64,000 nucleotides of DNA, taken from an uncultured Methylocystaceae bacterium (GTDB lineage Bacteria; Pseudomonadota; Alphaproteobacteria; Rhizobiales; Beijerinckiaceae). The position numbers and the translations under genes were made by a program. The notes below the pieces were generated by a model. That model had not been told where the DNA came from. It searched no databases and saw only the letters and a program-made list of their open reading frames with translations. The stretch spans positions 1 through 64,000 of the forward strand of contig CALMZV010000146.1 in NCBI GenBank assembly GCA_937870755.1, in the 5' to 3' direction. Positions within the stretch are counted from its first letter, which is position 1. Each line of letters opens with the position of its first letter. This document shows, in pieces, positions 17,197 through 27,156 of this stretch.

Positions 17197-17212
17197 TGTA
17201 GCCGAGGCTACA
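17197..17212. promoter_or_regulatory. Candidate MntR operator before mntH
   Basis: TGTAGCC-GA-GGCTACA is a perfect 7-2-7 inverted repeat, flanked by AAA and AAT. DtxR-family MntR boxes are AT-flanked palindromes with a GCC..GGC core, which fits. It ends 7 bp before the mntH ATG, where a bound repressor would block the ribosome-binding region or early elongation. No binding data are available to me. Confidence 0.65.
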
Positions 17213-17219
17213 AATATCC

Positions 17220-18548
17220 ATGCTCGACTCAAGGACGTCGCGAGACTCGCCGCCCGTCGCGCCCCATGGCGGCATTTCGGGGTTTGGCCGTCAGGTGCCG
17301 GTCGTCGGCACGCGCATGGCGCGTTTCTTCGCTTTTCTCGGTCCGGGCTATCTGGTGGCGACGGGCTACATGGACCCCGGCAATTGGGCGACGTCGCTCG
17401 CGGGCGGATCCAAATTCGGCGCGACCCTCCTGTTCGTGGCGGTGCTGTCGAGCCTGATGGCGATCGTGCTGCAGGCTCTGGCCGCGCGCCTCGCGATCGC
17501 CACGGGCACGGATCTGGCGACGCTGTGCCGGCGCGAATATCGCAAACCCCTGCCCTTCCTGCTGTGGATCGCGGCGGAGGGCGCGATCATCGCGACCGAT
17601 CTGGCCGAAGTGATCGGCACCGCGATCGGCCTGCAACTGCTGTTCGGACTGCCGCTATGGATCGGCGTGACGGCGACGGCGCTCGACGCGTTTCTCGTGT
17701 TGTGGCTGGAGCGGTTCGGCTTCCGCAAGCTGGAAGCGTTCGTCATCTCGCTTGTGTTCGTGATCGCGGCCTCGTTCGCCGTCCAGCTCGCCATCGCCCG
17801 GCCCGACTGGGGCGCGGTGGCCGGCGGGCTCGTGCCGAAACTGGAGGTCGCGACCAATCCGGAGATGCTCTATCTCGCGCTCGGCATCATCGGCGCGACC
17901 GTCATGCCGCACAACATCTTCCTGCATTCGGGCGTCATTCATTCGCGCGCCATCGGCGAGACCCGTGCGGAGAAGCGCGAGGCGATCTTTTTTTCCATCG
18001 CCGATTCCACCATGGCGTTGATGATCGCGCTGGTGGTGAACGCCTCGATCCTCATTCTGGCGGCGGCGACCTTCCATCGGACCGGCCATACCGAGATCGC
18101 GGAACTGGGAACCGCTTACAACCTCATCGCGCCGCTGCTGGGCTCGGTGCTGGCGGCGAAACTGTTCGCCATCGCGCTCATCGCCTGCGGCCTCAACTCC
18201 ACAGTCACCGCGACGCTGGCCGGCCAGATCGTGATGGACGGGTTCGTGCGCATGCGCCTGTCGCCGGTGGTGCGGCGACTGATCACGCGCAGCGTCGCCA
18301 TCGCGCCGGCGATCGCGGTCACTTTGTGGATGGGGGAATCGGCGACCGCCAGGCTGCTGGTGCTCAGCCAGGTGATCCTCAGCATGGCGCTGCCGTTCGC
18401 GGTCATTCCGCTCGTGCATTTTTCGCTGTCGCGACGGCTGACGGGGGCCTATCGCGCCTCGTGGCCGTTGCTCGGCGTGGCGATGGCGATCGCCGCGCTG
18501 ATCGTGACCCTCAACCTGAAATTGTTGTTCGACGCCTTTGCCGGATAA
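17220..18548 (+). CDS. mntH: Nramp-family Mn(2+)/H+ symporter MntH
   Basis: 442 residues with 11 membrane segments. FLGPGYLVATGYMDPGNWAT contains the Nramp DPGN metal-binding motif of TM1, and VMPHNIFLHSGVIHSR holds the second ligand region (MPHN) of TM6. The transporter imports manganese across the inner membrane with protons. The ATG at 17220 has only a weak RBS overlapping the palindrome at 17197-17212; an in-frame ATG at 17316, just before the conserved start of TM1, is an alternative. Divergent from mntR. Confidence 0.95.
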   Translation: MLDSRTSRDSPPVAPHGGISGFGRQVPVVGTRMARFFAFLGPGYLVATGYMDPGNWATSLAGGSKFGATLLFVAVLSSLMAIVLQALAARLAIATGTDLATLCRREYRKPLPFLLWIAAEGAIIATDLAEVIGTAIGLQLLFGLPLWIGVTATALDAFLVLWLERFGFRKLEAFVISLVFVIAASFAVQLAIARPDWGAVAGGLVPKLEVATNPEMLYLALGIIGATVMPHNIFLHSGVIHSRAIGETRAEKREAIFFSIADSTMALMIALVVNASILILAAATFHRTGHTEIAELGTAYNLIAPLLGSVLAAKLFAIALIACGLNSTVTATLAGQIVMDGFVRMRLSPVVRRLITRSVAIAPAIAVTLWMGESATARLLVLSQVILSMALPFAVIPLVHFSLSRRLTGAYRASWPLLGVAMAIAALIVTLNLKLLFDAFAG

Positions 18549-18550
18549 AG

Positions 18551-18574
18551 AAAAACCGTTCGGCTCCCGAACGG
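18551..18574 (-). terminator. Intrinsic terminator (minus strand) of the small membrane gene
   Basis: Read on the minus strand: CCGTTCGG-GAG-CCGAACGG followed by TTTTT. It sits about 50 bp beyond the stop of the disrupted small gene at 18622. It lies immediately after the mntH stop and may also block read-through from that side, although no T run follows on the plus strand. Confidence 0.8.
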
Positions 18575-18621
18575 GTCTGGCGCGGGAATTGAGGGCGGGT
18601 CGGACGCGTCCGCCAATGCGG

Positions 18622-18833
18622 TCAGCGATCTTTCGGCGGCATCAGGCAGCGGGTGGCGACCGCCACCAGAACGCCGAACAGGCCCAGCCCTAGAAGAACG
18701 GTTCGCGCAGAAAGAAGCTGCGGCCGTGATGGACCATGTCCACGGCGTCCGCGACGCCGGCCGGCGGGCGTAGCGAATACATGGCGGCCAGCCCCAGCAA
18801 ACCGATGGCGATCAGCGCCATGCACCTGTTCAT
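18622..18833 (-). pseudogene. Small two-TM membrane protein gene, interrupted by a frameshift
   Basis: An ATG at 18833 starts MNRCMALIAIGLLGLAAMYS, continues with MVHHGRSFFLREPFF and hits TAG at 18690-18692. The overlapping -1 frame then reads LGLGLFGVLVAVATRCLMPP to a TGA at 18622-18624. Joined, they give about 70 residues with two TM helices around a short polar loop, and a strong minus-strand terminator follows at 18551-18574. No heptameric slippery site is visible, so a one-base deletion (in the genome or the assembly) is more likely than programmed frameshifting. I do not recognise the family. The spurious long frame that begins at 18945 is not credible as one protein. Confidence 0.5.
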
Positions 18834-18949
18834 CACATGACTCGCCGGCAAATATTGTTCGTTCTGGAAATCGGTTCGACGCTCCGCGAACCATAACCCA
18901 TACGGCCGCAGACCGCGACATTAGGTCGAACATTTCGCCAAACAAAGTA

Positions 18950-18978
18950 AAGCTCCCGCGCCATGGGCGCGAGAGCTT
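18950..18978. terminator. Hairpin terminator downstream of ndk, probably bidirectional
   Basis: AAGCTC-C-CGCGCC-ATG-GGCGCG-A-GAGCTT forms a 12-bp stem with one mismatch. On the plus strand it is followed by GTTTTTT. On the minus strand, the ndk direction, it is followed by TACTTTG. It lies 42 bp beyond the ndk stop. Confidence 0.75.
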
Positions 18979-19019
18979 GTTTTTTCTGCGTCAAGCGTCG
19001 GCCCCAGGAGGCGGCGCGC

Positions 19020-19442
19020 TCAGCCGACGATTTCGTTGCCCGAGAACCACTGCGCGATTTCGATCGCCGCCGTCTCCGGCGCGTCGGAGCCGTGGACGGA
19101 GTTCTCGCCCATGTTGAGCGCGCATTCCTTGCGGATGGTGCCGGGCTCGGCCTTCTCGGGATTGGTGGCGCCCATCACGTCGCGATAGCGCTTGATGGCG
19201 TTGTCGCCTTCGAGCACCTGCACCACGACCGGCGCCGCCGACATCTGCTCGACCAGTTCGCCGAAGAACGGGCGGTCCTTGTGGACGGCGTAAAACGTCT
19301 CGGCCTGTTTGCGCGTCATGTGCACGCGCTTCTGCGCGACGATGCGCAGGCCGGCCGCCTCGATCATGGAATTGATCTTGCCGGTGAGATTGCGGCGCGT
19401 CGCGTCCGGCTTGATGATGGAGAAGGTGCGTTCGAGGGCCAT
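19020..19442 (-). CDS. ndk: Nucleoside diphosphate kinase
   Basis: 140 residues, the usual length. [20 protein letters not shown] is the N-terminal Ndk signature, [20 protein letters not shown] the central part, and [20 protein letters not shown] contains the catalytic His (NxxHGSD). The enzyme balances NTP pools by phospho-His transfer. It sits alone on the minus strand with its own terminator. Confidence 0.97.
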   Translation of the reverse strand: MALERTFSIIKPDATRRNLTGKINSMIEAAGLRIVAQKRVHMTRKQAETFYAVHKDRPFFGELVEQMSAAPVVVQVLEGDNAIKRYRDVMGATNPEKAEPGTIRKECALNMGENSVHGSDAPETAAIEIAQWFSGNEIVG

Positions 19443-19588
19443 GGTCCGCCTGTTTGCTGGGGGAAATCAGGCGCGCTTATAGCGATGCGGGCGTGCGCGG
19501 GCAATCGCTCGGCCGGGGGCGCTCGGGAACCATTTCGCCCCTCGCCGCGTCAAACCCAGCAAAGAGCGTCGCCCGAAAGGAACGCCTC

Positions 19589-19654
19589 ATGCACCCGAGC
19601 AGCCGCCGGTTTCATCCCAACATGCGCGGCCGCATCGTTGTCGCGCCGAAATGA
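19589..19654 (+). CDS. Possible 21-residue ORF with RBS
   Basis: AAAGGAACGCCTC precedes an ATG that opens a 21-codon frame (MHPSSRRFHPNMRGR, ending VAPK) and stops just before the TTCG hairpin at 19657-19676. The peptide is strongly basic. RBS, ORF and terminator-like hairpin are in the right order for a small-protein transcript, but the length is too short to judge by composition and chance is a real alternative. Confidence 0.25.
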   Translation: MHPSSRRFHPNMRGRIVVAPK

Positions 19655-19676
19655 AACGGGCGGCCGAAGCCGCCCG
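19648..19676 (-). terminator. Intrinsic terminator of katG
   Basis: Read on the minus strand: CGGGCGGC-TTCG-GCCGCCCG (8-bp stem, stable UUCG tetraloop) followed by TTTCATTTC, 70 bp after the katG stop. Confidence 0.8.
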
Positions 19677-19745
19677 CTCTTGCCTGATTTTCGCGCGGCG
19701 GGATGGTTCTGGACGCCTGCCTCGCGATCCGCGCCCCGAGACGGG

Positions 19746-22019
<2,274 letters not shown>

Positions 22020-22036
22020 TTATGCGCCTCTATTTC

Positions 22037-22073
22037 ATAGTTGAAATCGATTGTTTCGAACGTCATGATCGGC
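22037..22073. promoter_or_regulatory. Candidate OxyR site between katG and oxyR
   Basis: ATAG-TTGAAAT-CGAT at 22037-22051 is close to the ATAG-N7-CTAT half of an OxyR site. With a further 7-bp spacer, AACG-N7-CGGC at 22059-22073 gives a weak second half. It lies in the only AT-rich part of the katG-oxyR divergent region. It is a match by eye against the known consensus, not a scored site. Confidence 0.45.
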
Positions 22074-22110
22074 GTTCCCTATCGTTGTGCGAAAACGCCG
22101 AAAGACGCCC

Positions 22111-23085
22111 ATGAATCTGCGCGACCTCGAGTATGTGACCGCCGTGGCCGATCACGGGCATTTCGGCCGTGCGGCGGACGCCTGCGCCGTCAGCCAGCCG
22201 ACCCTGTCGGGCCAGATCCTGAAACTGGAAAAGGAACTCGGCGTCGCGATCTTCGAGCGCGACGGGCGCAACGTGCGGGTGACGCAGGCGGGCGAGGCGA
22301 TTCTCGGGCACGCTCGCGCGGCGGTGGAGGCCGCCGCAATGGTCGTGGCGGCCGCGCGCGCCGCGCGCGATCCGCTCGCCGGGCCGTTACGCATCGGGTT
22401 GATCCCGACCATCGGCCCCTATCTGACGCCCATTCTGCTGCCGGCGGCGACGGTCGCCCTGCCCGCCGCGCCGATCCGATTGTTCGAGGACGTGACCGAA
22501 CGGCTGCTGGGTCTGCTGGGGGACGGCAAGATCGACGCGGCGGTGCTGGCGACGGATCCGCCGCGCGGCGGCCGGTTCGAGAGCCTGCACCTCTACGACG
22601 AGCCGTTTCTGCTGCTGGTCGCGCGCGATCACCCGCTGGCGGGCCTGCCCTGCGTCGACCTTCGCGATCTCGATCCGAAATCGCTGCTGCTGCTGGCGGA
22701 CGGCCACTGCCTGCGCGATCAGGCGCTCGATCTGTGCGGAGGGCCCGACTTCGGCGCGGCGGGCGCCGACATGCGAGCGACCAGCCTTGAAACGCTGCTG
22801 CACCTGACGGCCGCCGGACAGGGCGTGACGCTCGCGCCGCAACTGGCGATCCGCAGCTGGAAGGCGCTGACGCAAAGCGTCGTCGCCGTTCCGCTGGCGC
22901 GCGCAACGGCGTTGCGTAAAGTGCAGCTCGTGTTTCGCAAGGACATGCCGCGCCGCGCCGCGCTCGAACGGCTGGCGCGGGCGGCGCGCGACGCGGTCCG
23001 GACGCAGTCGCCCGCCGCGCCGCCGCCGGTGGGCGTCAGGCGGCCAGGTTCGCGGCTTCCAGCGCCACCGCCGCCGCCTGAATGA
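22111..23085 (+). CDS. oxyR: Hydrogen-peroxide-sensing LysR regulator OxyR
   Basis: 324 residues. The winged HTH is at the N-terminus ([39 protein letters not shown]). The redox pair is present: C200 and C209 in [16 protein letters not shown], the same spacing as C199/C208 of E. coli OxyR, so peroxide sensing by disulfide formation is expected. [24 protein letters not shown] is also OxyR-typical. The last 25 residues are a Pro-rich tail without counterpart in the model protein. ATG 22111 fits the family start; a GTG 24 bases earlier is less likely. Divergent from katG and convergent with ahpD. Confidence 0.93.
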   Translation: MNLRDLEYVTAVADHGHFGRAADACAVSQPTLSGQILKLEKELGVAIFERDGRNVRVTQAGEAILGHARAAVEAAAMVVAAARAARDPLAGPLRIGLIPTIGPYLTPILLPAATVALPAAPIRLFEDVTERLLGLLGDGKIDAAVLATDPPRGGRFESLHLYDEPFLLLVARDHPLAGLPCVDLRDLDPKSLLLLADGHCLRDQALDLCGGPDFGAAGADMRATSLETLLHLTAAGQGVTLAPQLAIRSWKALTQSVVAVPLARATALRKVQLVFRKDMPRRAALERLARAARDAVRTQSPAAPPPVGVRRPGSRLPAPPPPPE

Positions 23086-23566
23086 CGGAGGCGTAGCGCA
23101 CGGCGGTCTGGATGGCGTCCGACGTGACACCCGCCTCCACGAGCGCCTTCTCGTGCGCGTCGATGCAGGCGCCGCAGCCGTTGATGGCCGAGACGGCCAG
23201 ACACCACAGTTCGAAATCGGCCTTCGGCGCTCCCGGATTGGCGATGACGTTCATGCGCAGCCGCGCCGGCATCTTCGCGTATTCCTTGTTCGACGCCAGA
23301 TGCACGAACCGGTAATAGACGTTGTTCATGGCCATGATCGCGGCGGCCGCGCGCGCCGCGTTGCGCGCGGTCTCGTCGAGCCGGGCGTCGGCCTCCGCCT
23401 CGACCGCCGCGCGCACGTCCGGGTTGCGGGTGGCGATGGCGCAGGCGAGCAGCAGACCCCATTTCGTCTGGTCGGCGAGTCTGTCCTCGTTGACGATGGT
23501 CGAGAGGTTGAGACGAACGTCCTTGGCGAATTCAGGAAGCTTTCCGCGCAAAGTTTCGATCGACAT
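23036..23566 (-). CDS. ahpD: Alkylhydroperoxidase AhpD
   Basis: 176 residues, matching mycobacterial AhpD in length. The catalytic CxxC is C131/C134 with H138 in [20 protein letters not shown]. AhpD reduces AhpC through this thiol pair and is itself recharged by a lipoyl-protein relay. The ATG overlaps the ahpC stop (ATGA), so the pair is translationally coupled. The coding end overlaps the oxyR 3' end by 50 bp on the other strand. An open frame runs on far upstream through ahpC but is not part of the protein. Confidence 0.94.
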   Translation of the reverse strand: MSIETLRGKLPEFAKDVRLNLSTIVNEDRLADQTKWGLLLACAIATRNPDVRAAVEAEADARLDETARNAARAAAAIMAMNNVYYRFVHLASNKEYAKMPARLRMNVIANPGAPKADFELWCLAVSAINGCGACIDAHEKALVEAGVTSDAIQTAVRYASVIQAAAVALEAANLAA

Positions 23567-24120
23567 CACGCCACCTTCAGCACCGCGCCGCCGACCTCGC
23601 GGTTGCACGGGCACAGTTCGTCGGTCTGCAACGCGTCCAGCACGCGCAGCGTGTCCTTGGGCGCGCGGCCGACATTGAGGTTGGTTGCGTAGACGTGCTG
23701 GACGATGTTGTGGGGATCGACCACGAAGGTGACGCGATAGGCGACGCCGTCGGGCGAGCGCACGCCCAGCCCGTCGGTCAGCGAGCCGTTGGTGTCGGCG
23801 AACTGCCAGATCGGGAGCTTGTGCAGGTCCTTGTGGTCGCGCCGCCAGGCGAGCTTGACGAATTCGTTGTCGGTCGAGCCGCCCAGCACCACCGCGTCGC
23901 GGTCCGCGAACTCGGCGCCGAGCCGGGCGAATTCCGCGATCTCGGTCGGGCAGACGAAGGTGAAGTCCTTCGGGTAGAAGAAGATGATCTTCCACTTGCC
24001 GGGGAAGCTCGCCTCGGTCAGCGCCTCGAACGCGCTCTCGCCGTTCTCCTCGTGGAAATGGAACCCGGGCTTCACGCCGGTGATCGAGAAGGAAGGAAGC
24101 TTGTCGCCGATTCCGAGCAT
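23566..24120 (-). CDS. ahpC: Alkyl hydroperoxide reductase AhpC (AhpD-dependent type)
   Basis: 184 residues. The peroxidatic Cys is C57 in [16 protein letters not shown]. The C-terminal C170 and C172 ([10 protein letters not shown]) reproduce the three-cysteine arrangement of mycobacterial AhpC, which works with AhpD rather than AhpF. Reduces peroxides and peroxynitrite in the cytoplasm. First gene of the ahpC-ahpD pair; the upstream 14-bp palindrome at 24167-24180 may be a control site. Confidence 0.95.
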   Translation of the reverse strand: MLGIGDKLPSFSITGVKPGFHFHEENGESAFEALTEASFPGKWKIIFFYPKDFTFVCPTEIAEFARLGAEFADRDAVVLGGSTDNEFVKLAWRRDHKDLHKLPIWQFADTNGSLTDGLGVRSPDGVAYRVTFVVDPHNIVQHVYATNLNVGRAPKDTLRVLDALQTDELCPCNREVGGAVLKVA

Positions 24121-24166
24121 GAATGTCTCCGCGGTTGAGATTGTTGCATTGCGATAGCGCGGATGT

Positions 24167-24180
24167 AGCGTTCGAACGCT
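24167..24180. promoter_or_regulatory. Perfect palindrome upstream of ahpC
   Basis: AGCGTTCGAACGCT is a perfect 14-bp palindrome 47-60 bp before the ahpC start, where a promoter-proximal regulator site would be. TTTCGAACGT in the katG-oxyR gap (22054-22063) shares the TTCGAACG core. Whether OxyR or another factor binds is unknown. Confidence 0.45.
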
Positions 24181-24278
24181 TTGATTTCAACATCGTCGCG
24201 GCCGACGCGACATAACGACCCGGCTCGGCCGTTGTGCGCCGCACCCGCGCCGGCGGCGCAGCCTCTTGCCGGGCGGCG

Positions 24279-24330
24279 GCGAACAGGCGAAAAGCCCCCG
24301 CCCTCTTGCGAACAGGTCCTTGCGAACAGG
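24279..24330 (+). repeat. Short repeats in the ABC-F leader
   Basis: GCGAACAGG occurs at 24279-24287, 24308-24316 and 24322-24330. The last two are part of a perfect 12-bp repeat CTTGCGAACAGG (24305-24316 and 24319-24330) with a 2-bp spacer. The final AGG is 3 bp from the ATG and would be a tightly spaced Shine-Dalgarno sequence. Confidence 0.7.
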
Positions 24331-24333
24331 CTT

Positions 24334-26196
24334 ATGCTCTCGATCCAGAATCTCACCTACCGCCTCGGCGAACGGTTGCTGTTCGACGAGGCGAGCGCGC
24401 AACTGCCGGACGGCGCGCGCGTCGGATTCGTCGGGCGCAACGGCACGGGCAAGACGACGCTGTTCCGGCTGATCGCCGGCGAGATCGCGGCCGAGGGCGG
24501 CGAGATCGGCCTGCCGCGCCGCGCGCGCATGGGGCGCGTGGAGCAGGAGGCGCCGGGCGGACCGCAGCGTCTCGTCGATTTCGTGCTCGACGCCGACACG
24601 GAACGCGCGAGCCTGTTGCGCGAGGCCGAAACGGCGTCCGATCCCGCGCGGATCGCCGACATTCAGATGCGTCTGGCCGATATCGACGCGCATTCGGCGC
24701 CGGCGCGCGCGGCCCGCATTCTGTCGGGCCTCGGGTTCGACGAGGCGGCGCAGAACCGCGCGTTGTCGGAATTCTCCGGCGGCTGGCGGATGCGCGTGGC
24801 GCTCGCCGCCATCCTGTTCCTGCAGCCCGACCTGCTGCTGCTCGACGAGCCGACCAACTATCTCGATCTCGAAGGAACGCTGTGGCTGGTCGACCACCTG
24901 AAAACCTATCCGGCGACCGTGCTGGTCATCAGCCACGATCGCGACCTGCTCGATGCGGTATGCGATCACATTCTGCATCTCGACCGCGCGAAGCTGACGG
25001 TTTATCGCGGCGATTACTCGGCTTTCGAGCGGCAGCGCGCCGAAGCGCAGGCGCTCGTCGCCAAAGCCGCGCGGAAACAGGAGGAGCGGCGCAAACATCT
25101 TCAGGAATTCGTCGACCGCTTTCGCGCCAAGGCGACGAAGGCGCGACAGGCGCAGTCGCGGTTGAAGATGTTGCAGAAGATGGAGACGATCGACGTCGCC
25201 GTCGATCAGGACGTCCTGCCGATCCGCCTGCCCTCGCCCGAAAAGCCGTTGTCGCCGCCGATCGTGGCGATGGAGCGCGTCGCCGTCGGCTACGACGACA
25301 GCCCGGTGCTGCGCAATCTGTCGCTGTTGATTTCCGAGGACGACCGCATCGGCCTCATCGGCGCGAACGGCAACGGCAAATCGACGCTCGCCAAACTCAT
25401 AGGCGGGCGGCTGGACGCGCAGGCCGGCCGGGTGGTGCGCGCGCCGAAGCTGGAGACGGCGTTTTTCGCGCAGCATCAGGTGGACGATCTCGACGAAACC
25501 GACACGCCGTATCGCGCGGTCGCGCGACTGATGGCGCAGGCGCCGGAATCACGCGTGCGCGCACGCGCCGCCCAGATCGGCTTCGCAGGCGTGAAGGCGG
25601 ACACGCCGGTCGCGCAATTGTCGGGCGGGGAGAAAGCGCGGCTGCTGCTGGGTCTTGCGACCTTTCACGGCCCGCATCTGATCATTCTCGACGAACCGAC
25701 CAACCATCTCGACATCGACAGCCGCGCGGCGCTGATCGAGGCGATCAATGATTATCGCGGCGCGGCGATCCTGATCTCGCACGACCGCTACCTGCTCGAA
25801 GCCTGCGCGGACCGTCTGTGGCTGGTCGCGGACGGCGGGGTGCGCGAGTTCGACGGCGATCTCGACGACTACACCAGACTGGTCCTGGAAAAGTCGCGCG
25901 GCGAGGCGCGGAAAACAGCGACGCCGCAGAAAGCCGCGCCGAAGGCGCAGGCCGCGCCGGCGAAGGCGCCGCGCCGGCGGGAGCAGGAAAGGAAGCTGCA
26001 ATCGGTCGAGCAGCGGATCGAAAAACTGAACGTGCTCATCGCGCGGATCGATGGGCTCCTGGCCGACGGCGAGACCTTTCAGCGCGATGCGCGCAAGGCC
26101 GGCGAACTGGCCGCCCAACGCGGCGAACTGGCGGCGGCCGTGGCCGCCGCCGAGGACGAATGGCTCGAAATCTCGAGCGCGCTCGACGAGGTCTGA
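24334..26196 (+). CDS. yheS: ABC-F family ATPase, YheS-like
   Basis: 620 residues with two ATP-binding cassettes and no membrane segments. First cassette: GFVGRNGTGKTTLFRLIAGE (Walker A), SEFSGGWRMR (signature), LLLLDEPTNYLDLEG (Walker B). A charged linker follows (RKHLQEFVDRFRAKATKARQ, the P-site tRNA-interaction motif region). Second cassette: GLIGANGNGKSTLAKLIGG, QLSGGEKARLLL, LIILDEPTNHLDIDS. A C-terminal coiled coil (about 560-620) follows an Ala/Lys linker. The order and the SGGWRMR signature match YheS. ABC-F proteins act on the ribosome. An ATG at 24334 is preceded by a repeated leader. Confidence 0.9.
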   Translation: MLSIQNLTYRLGERLLFDEASAQLPDGARVGFVGRNGTGKTTLFRLIAGEIAAEGGEIGLPRRARMGRVEQEAPGGPQRLVDFVLDADTERASLLREAETASDPARIADIQMRLADIDAHSAPARAARILSGLGFDEAAQNRALSEFSGGWRMRVALAAILFLQPDLLLLDEPTNYLDLEGTLWLVDHLKTYPATVLVISHDRDLLDAVCDHILHLDRAKLTVYRGDYSAFERQRAEAQALVAKAARKQEERRKHLQEFVDRFRAKATKARQAQSRLKMLQKMETIDVAVDQDVLPIRLPSPEKPLSPPIVAMERVAVGYDDSPVLRNLSLLISEDDRIGLIGANGNGKSTLAKLIGGRLDAQAGRVVRAPKLETAFFAQHQVDDLDETDTPYRAVARLMAQAPESRVRARAAQIGFAGVKADTPVAQLSGGEKARLLLGLATFHGPHLIILDEPTNHLDIDSRAALIEAINDYRGAAILISHDRYLLEACADRLWLVADGGVREFDGDLDDYTRLVLEKSRGEARKTATPQKAAPKAQAAPAKAPRRREQERKLQSVEQRIEKLNVLIARIDGLLADGETFQRDARKAGELAAQRGELAAAVAAAEDEWLEISSALDEV

Positions 26197-26251
26197 AGCG
26201 TTTTCGGGCGAAATGGGAACCGGATCGCGCGAAAAACCGGCTCCCGAACGC

Positions 26252-26542
26252 TCACCAGCGCGGCGGCCGGCCCCAGGCGCCGGGCGGCGGCGGTCCCCAC
26301 CGACGCGGCGGCGGACCCCACATACCGGGCGGCGGAGGCGGCGGCGGGCGGTAGTAGCGCGGCCGCGTGCGCCAGCAGCGGCCCCACTGATCGCAGACCA
26401 CACGCGCCTGTTCGACGCCGCCGTCGAAATCGATCGCGCCCGACGCTCCGGCGCCGAGGACCGGCGCGGCCGTTGCGCCGCCCGCGGCCAACGCCCCGAG
26501 CGACAATGTCGCGGCCAGCGCGATTTGCAGCGAAGTTCTCAT
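26252..26542 (-). CDS. Small secreted protein, WGRCWRT family, paralogue A
   Basis: 96 residues. ATG at 26542 follows GAGGAGAAGAAGCC. Signal peptide MRTSLQIALAATLSLGALAA, cleavage near ATA-AP. The core VEQARVVCDQWGRCWRTRPR has two cysteines six residues apart, and the tail is Tyr then Pro/Gly/Trp-rich (six consecutive Pro at about 70-76, then PPPRRWGPPPPGAW). It is the first of three tandem paralogues on the minus strand (next at 26678 and 27157). No function is known; the tail suggests a wall- or matrix-associated, disordered polypeptide. Confidence 0.72.
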   Translation of the reverse strand: MRTSLQIALAATLSLGALAAGGATAAPVLGAGASGAIDFDGGVEQARVVCDQWGRCWRTRPRYYRPPPPPPPGMWGPPPRRWGPPPPGAWGRPPRW

Positions 26543-26677
26543 ATGGCTTCTTCTCCTCAACTCCCCACTTTGGACATAGGCGTGGCCATAAGGGGAGCCA
26601 ATCGCCGCGACCTGCGACAAATTCGGCAGCCATCGGAAAAAGAAACGGCGGCTCCAAGCCGCCGTTTCGTGGAGGGC

Positions 26678-26959
26678 TCACCAGCCGCGATAGAAGCGCG
26701 GCGGACCGTAGTAGCGGCGCGGCGCGTAATAGCGGCGCGGCGCATAGTAGCGATACGGGCGATAGTAGCGCGGTCCGGTGCGCCAGCAGCGGCCCCATCG
26801 ATTGCAGACGACGCGCGCCTTCTCGACGCCGGCGGCCAGATCGGCGGCCGAGGCGACGCCCCGATCGACCATCGGCGCCGCCGAGGCGACCGACTGCGAC
26901 ATCGCCAGTCCACCGAAGGCGAACGCGCCGGCGAGAGCAAGCTTCAAGGATGTTTTCAT
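26678..26959 (-). CDS. Small secreted protein, WGRCWRT family, paralogue B
   Basis: 93 residues; RBS AAGGAGCG before ATG 26959. Signal peptide MKTSLKLALAGAFAFGGLAM, cleavage near ASA-AP. The core VEKARVVCNRWGRCWRTGPR is nearly that of the neighbours. The tail is a Tyr/Arg/Pro repeat (YYAPRRYYAPRRYYGPPRFY), unlike the Pro/Gly/Trp tail of paralogue A. Each copy has its own RBS and a 135- to 200-bp spacer, so each may have its own promoter. Function unknown. Confidence 0.75.
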   Translation of the reverse strand: MKTSLKLALAGAFAFGGLAMSQSVASAAPMVDRGVASAADLAAGVEKARVVCNRWGRCWRTGPRYYRPYRYYAPRRYYAPRRYYGPPRFYRGW

Positions 26960-27156
26960 GCATCGCTCCTTTCGAGAACCGCACATTGCAAGACTGTGGA
27001 ATCCGAGACTGCAGATTCCGATAGTGCAATGACCGTATCAAACCACAATGAACCGCCGCTGAACGCACGACCGCCCAACATGATTAAGGGCCGCGGACGA
27101 AACCGGAAACAGCGGGGCGTCCCGCCGTGTTCGTCCGTCCGCGACTCACCCCAAGT

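Larger units (their letters stand above)
19443..19745. other. 303-base gap between ndk and katG
   Basis: Holds the ndk promoter (minus strand, near 19443-19520), a possible 21-codon ORF on the plus strand (19589-19654) and the katG terminator (about 19648-19676). I see no other gene. Confidence 0.5.

Noticed and set aside
18690-18720. Programmed -1 frameshift in the small membrane gene
   Set aside because: No X-XXY-YYZ heptamer or downstream pseudoknot is visible near the frame change.
18834-18945. N-terminal part of a 107-residue minus-strand reading frame
   Set aside because: No RBS at 18945 and no hydrophobic start. The real start is more likely ATG 18833 in the other frame, joined by a frameshift.
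26700-26790. CRISPR-like short repeats
   Set aside because: The repeats (GCGGCGCGTAATAGCG-like) encode the Tyr/Arg/Pro tail of WGRCWRT paralogue B; they have no spacers and are codon-periodic.
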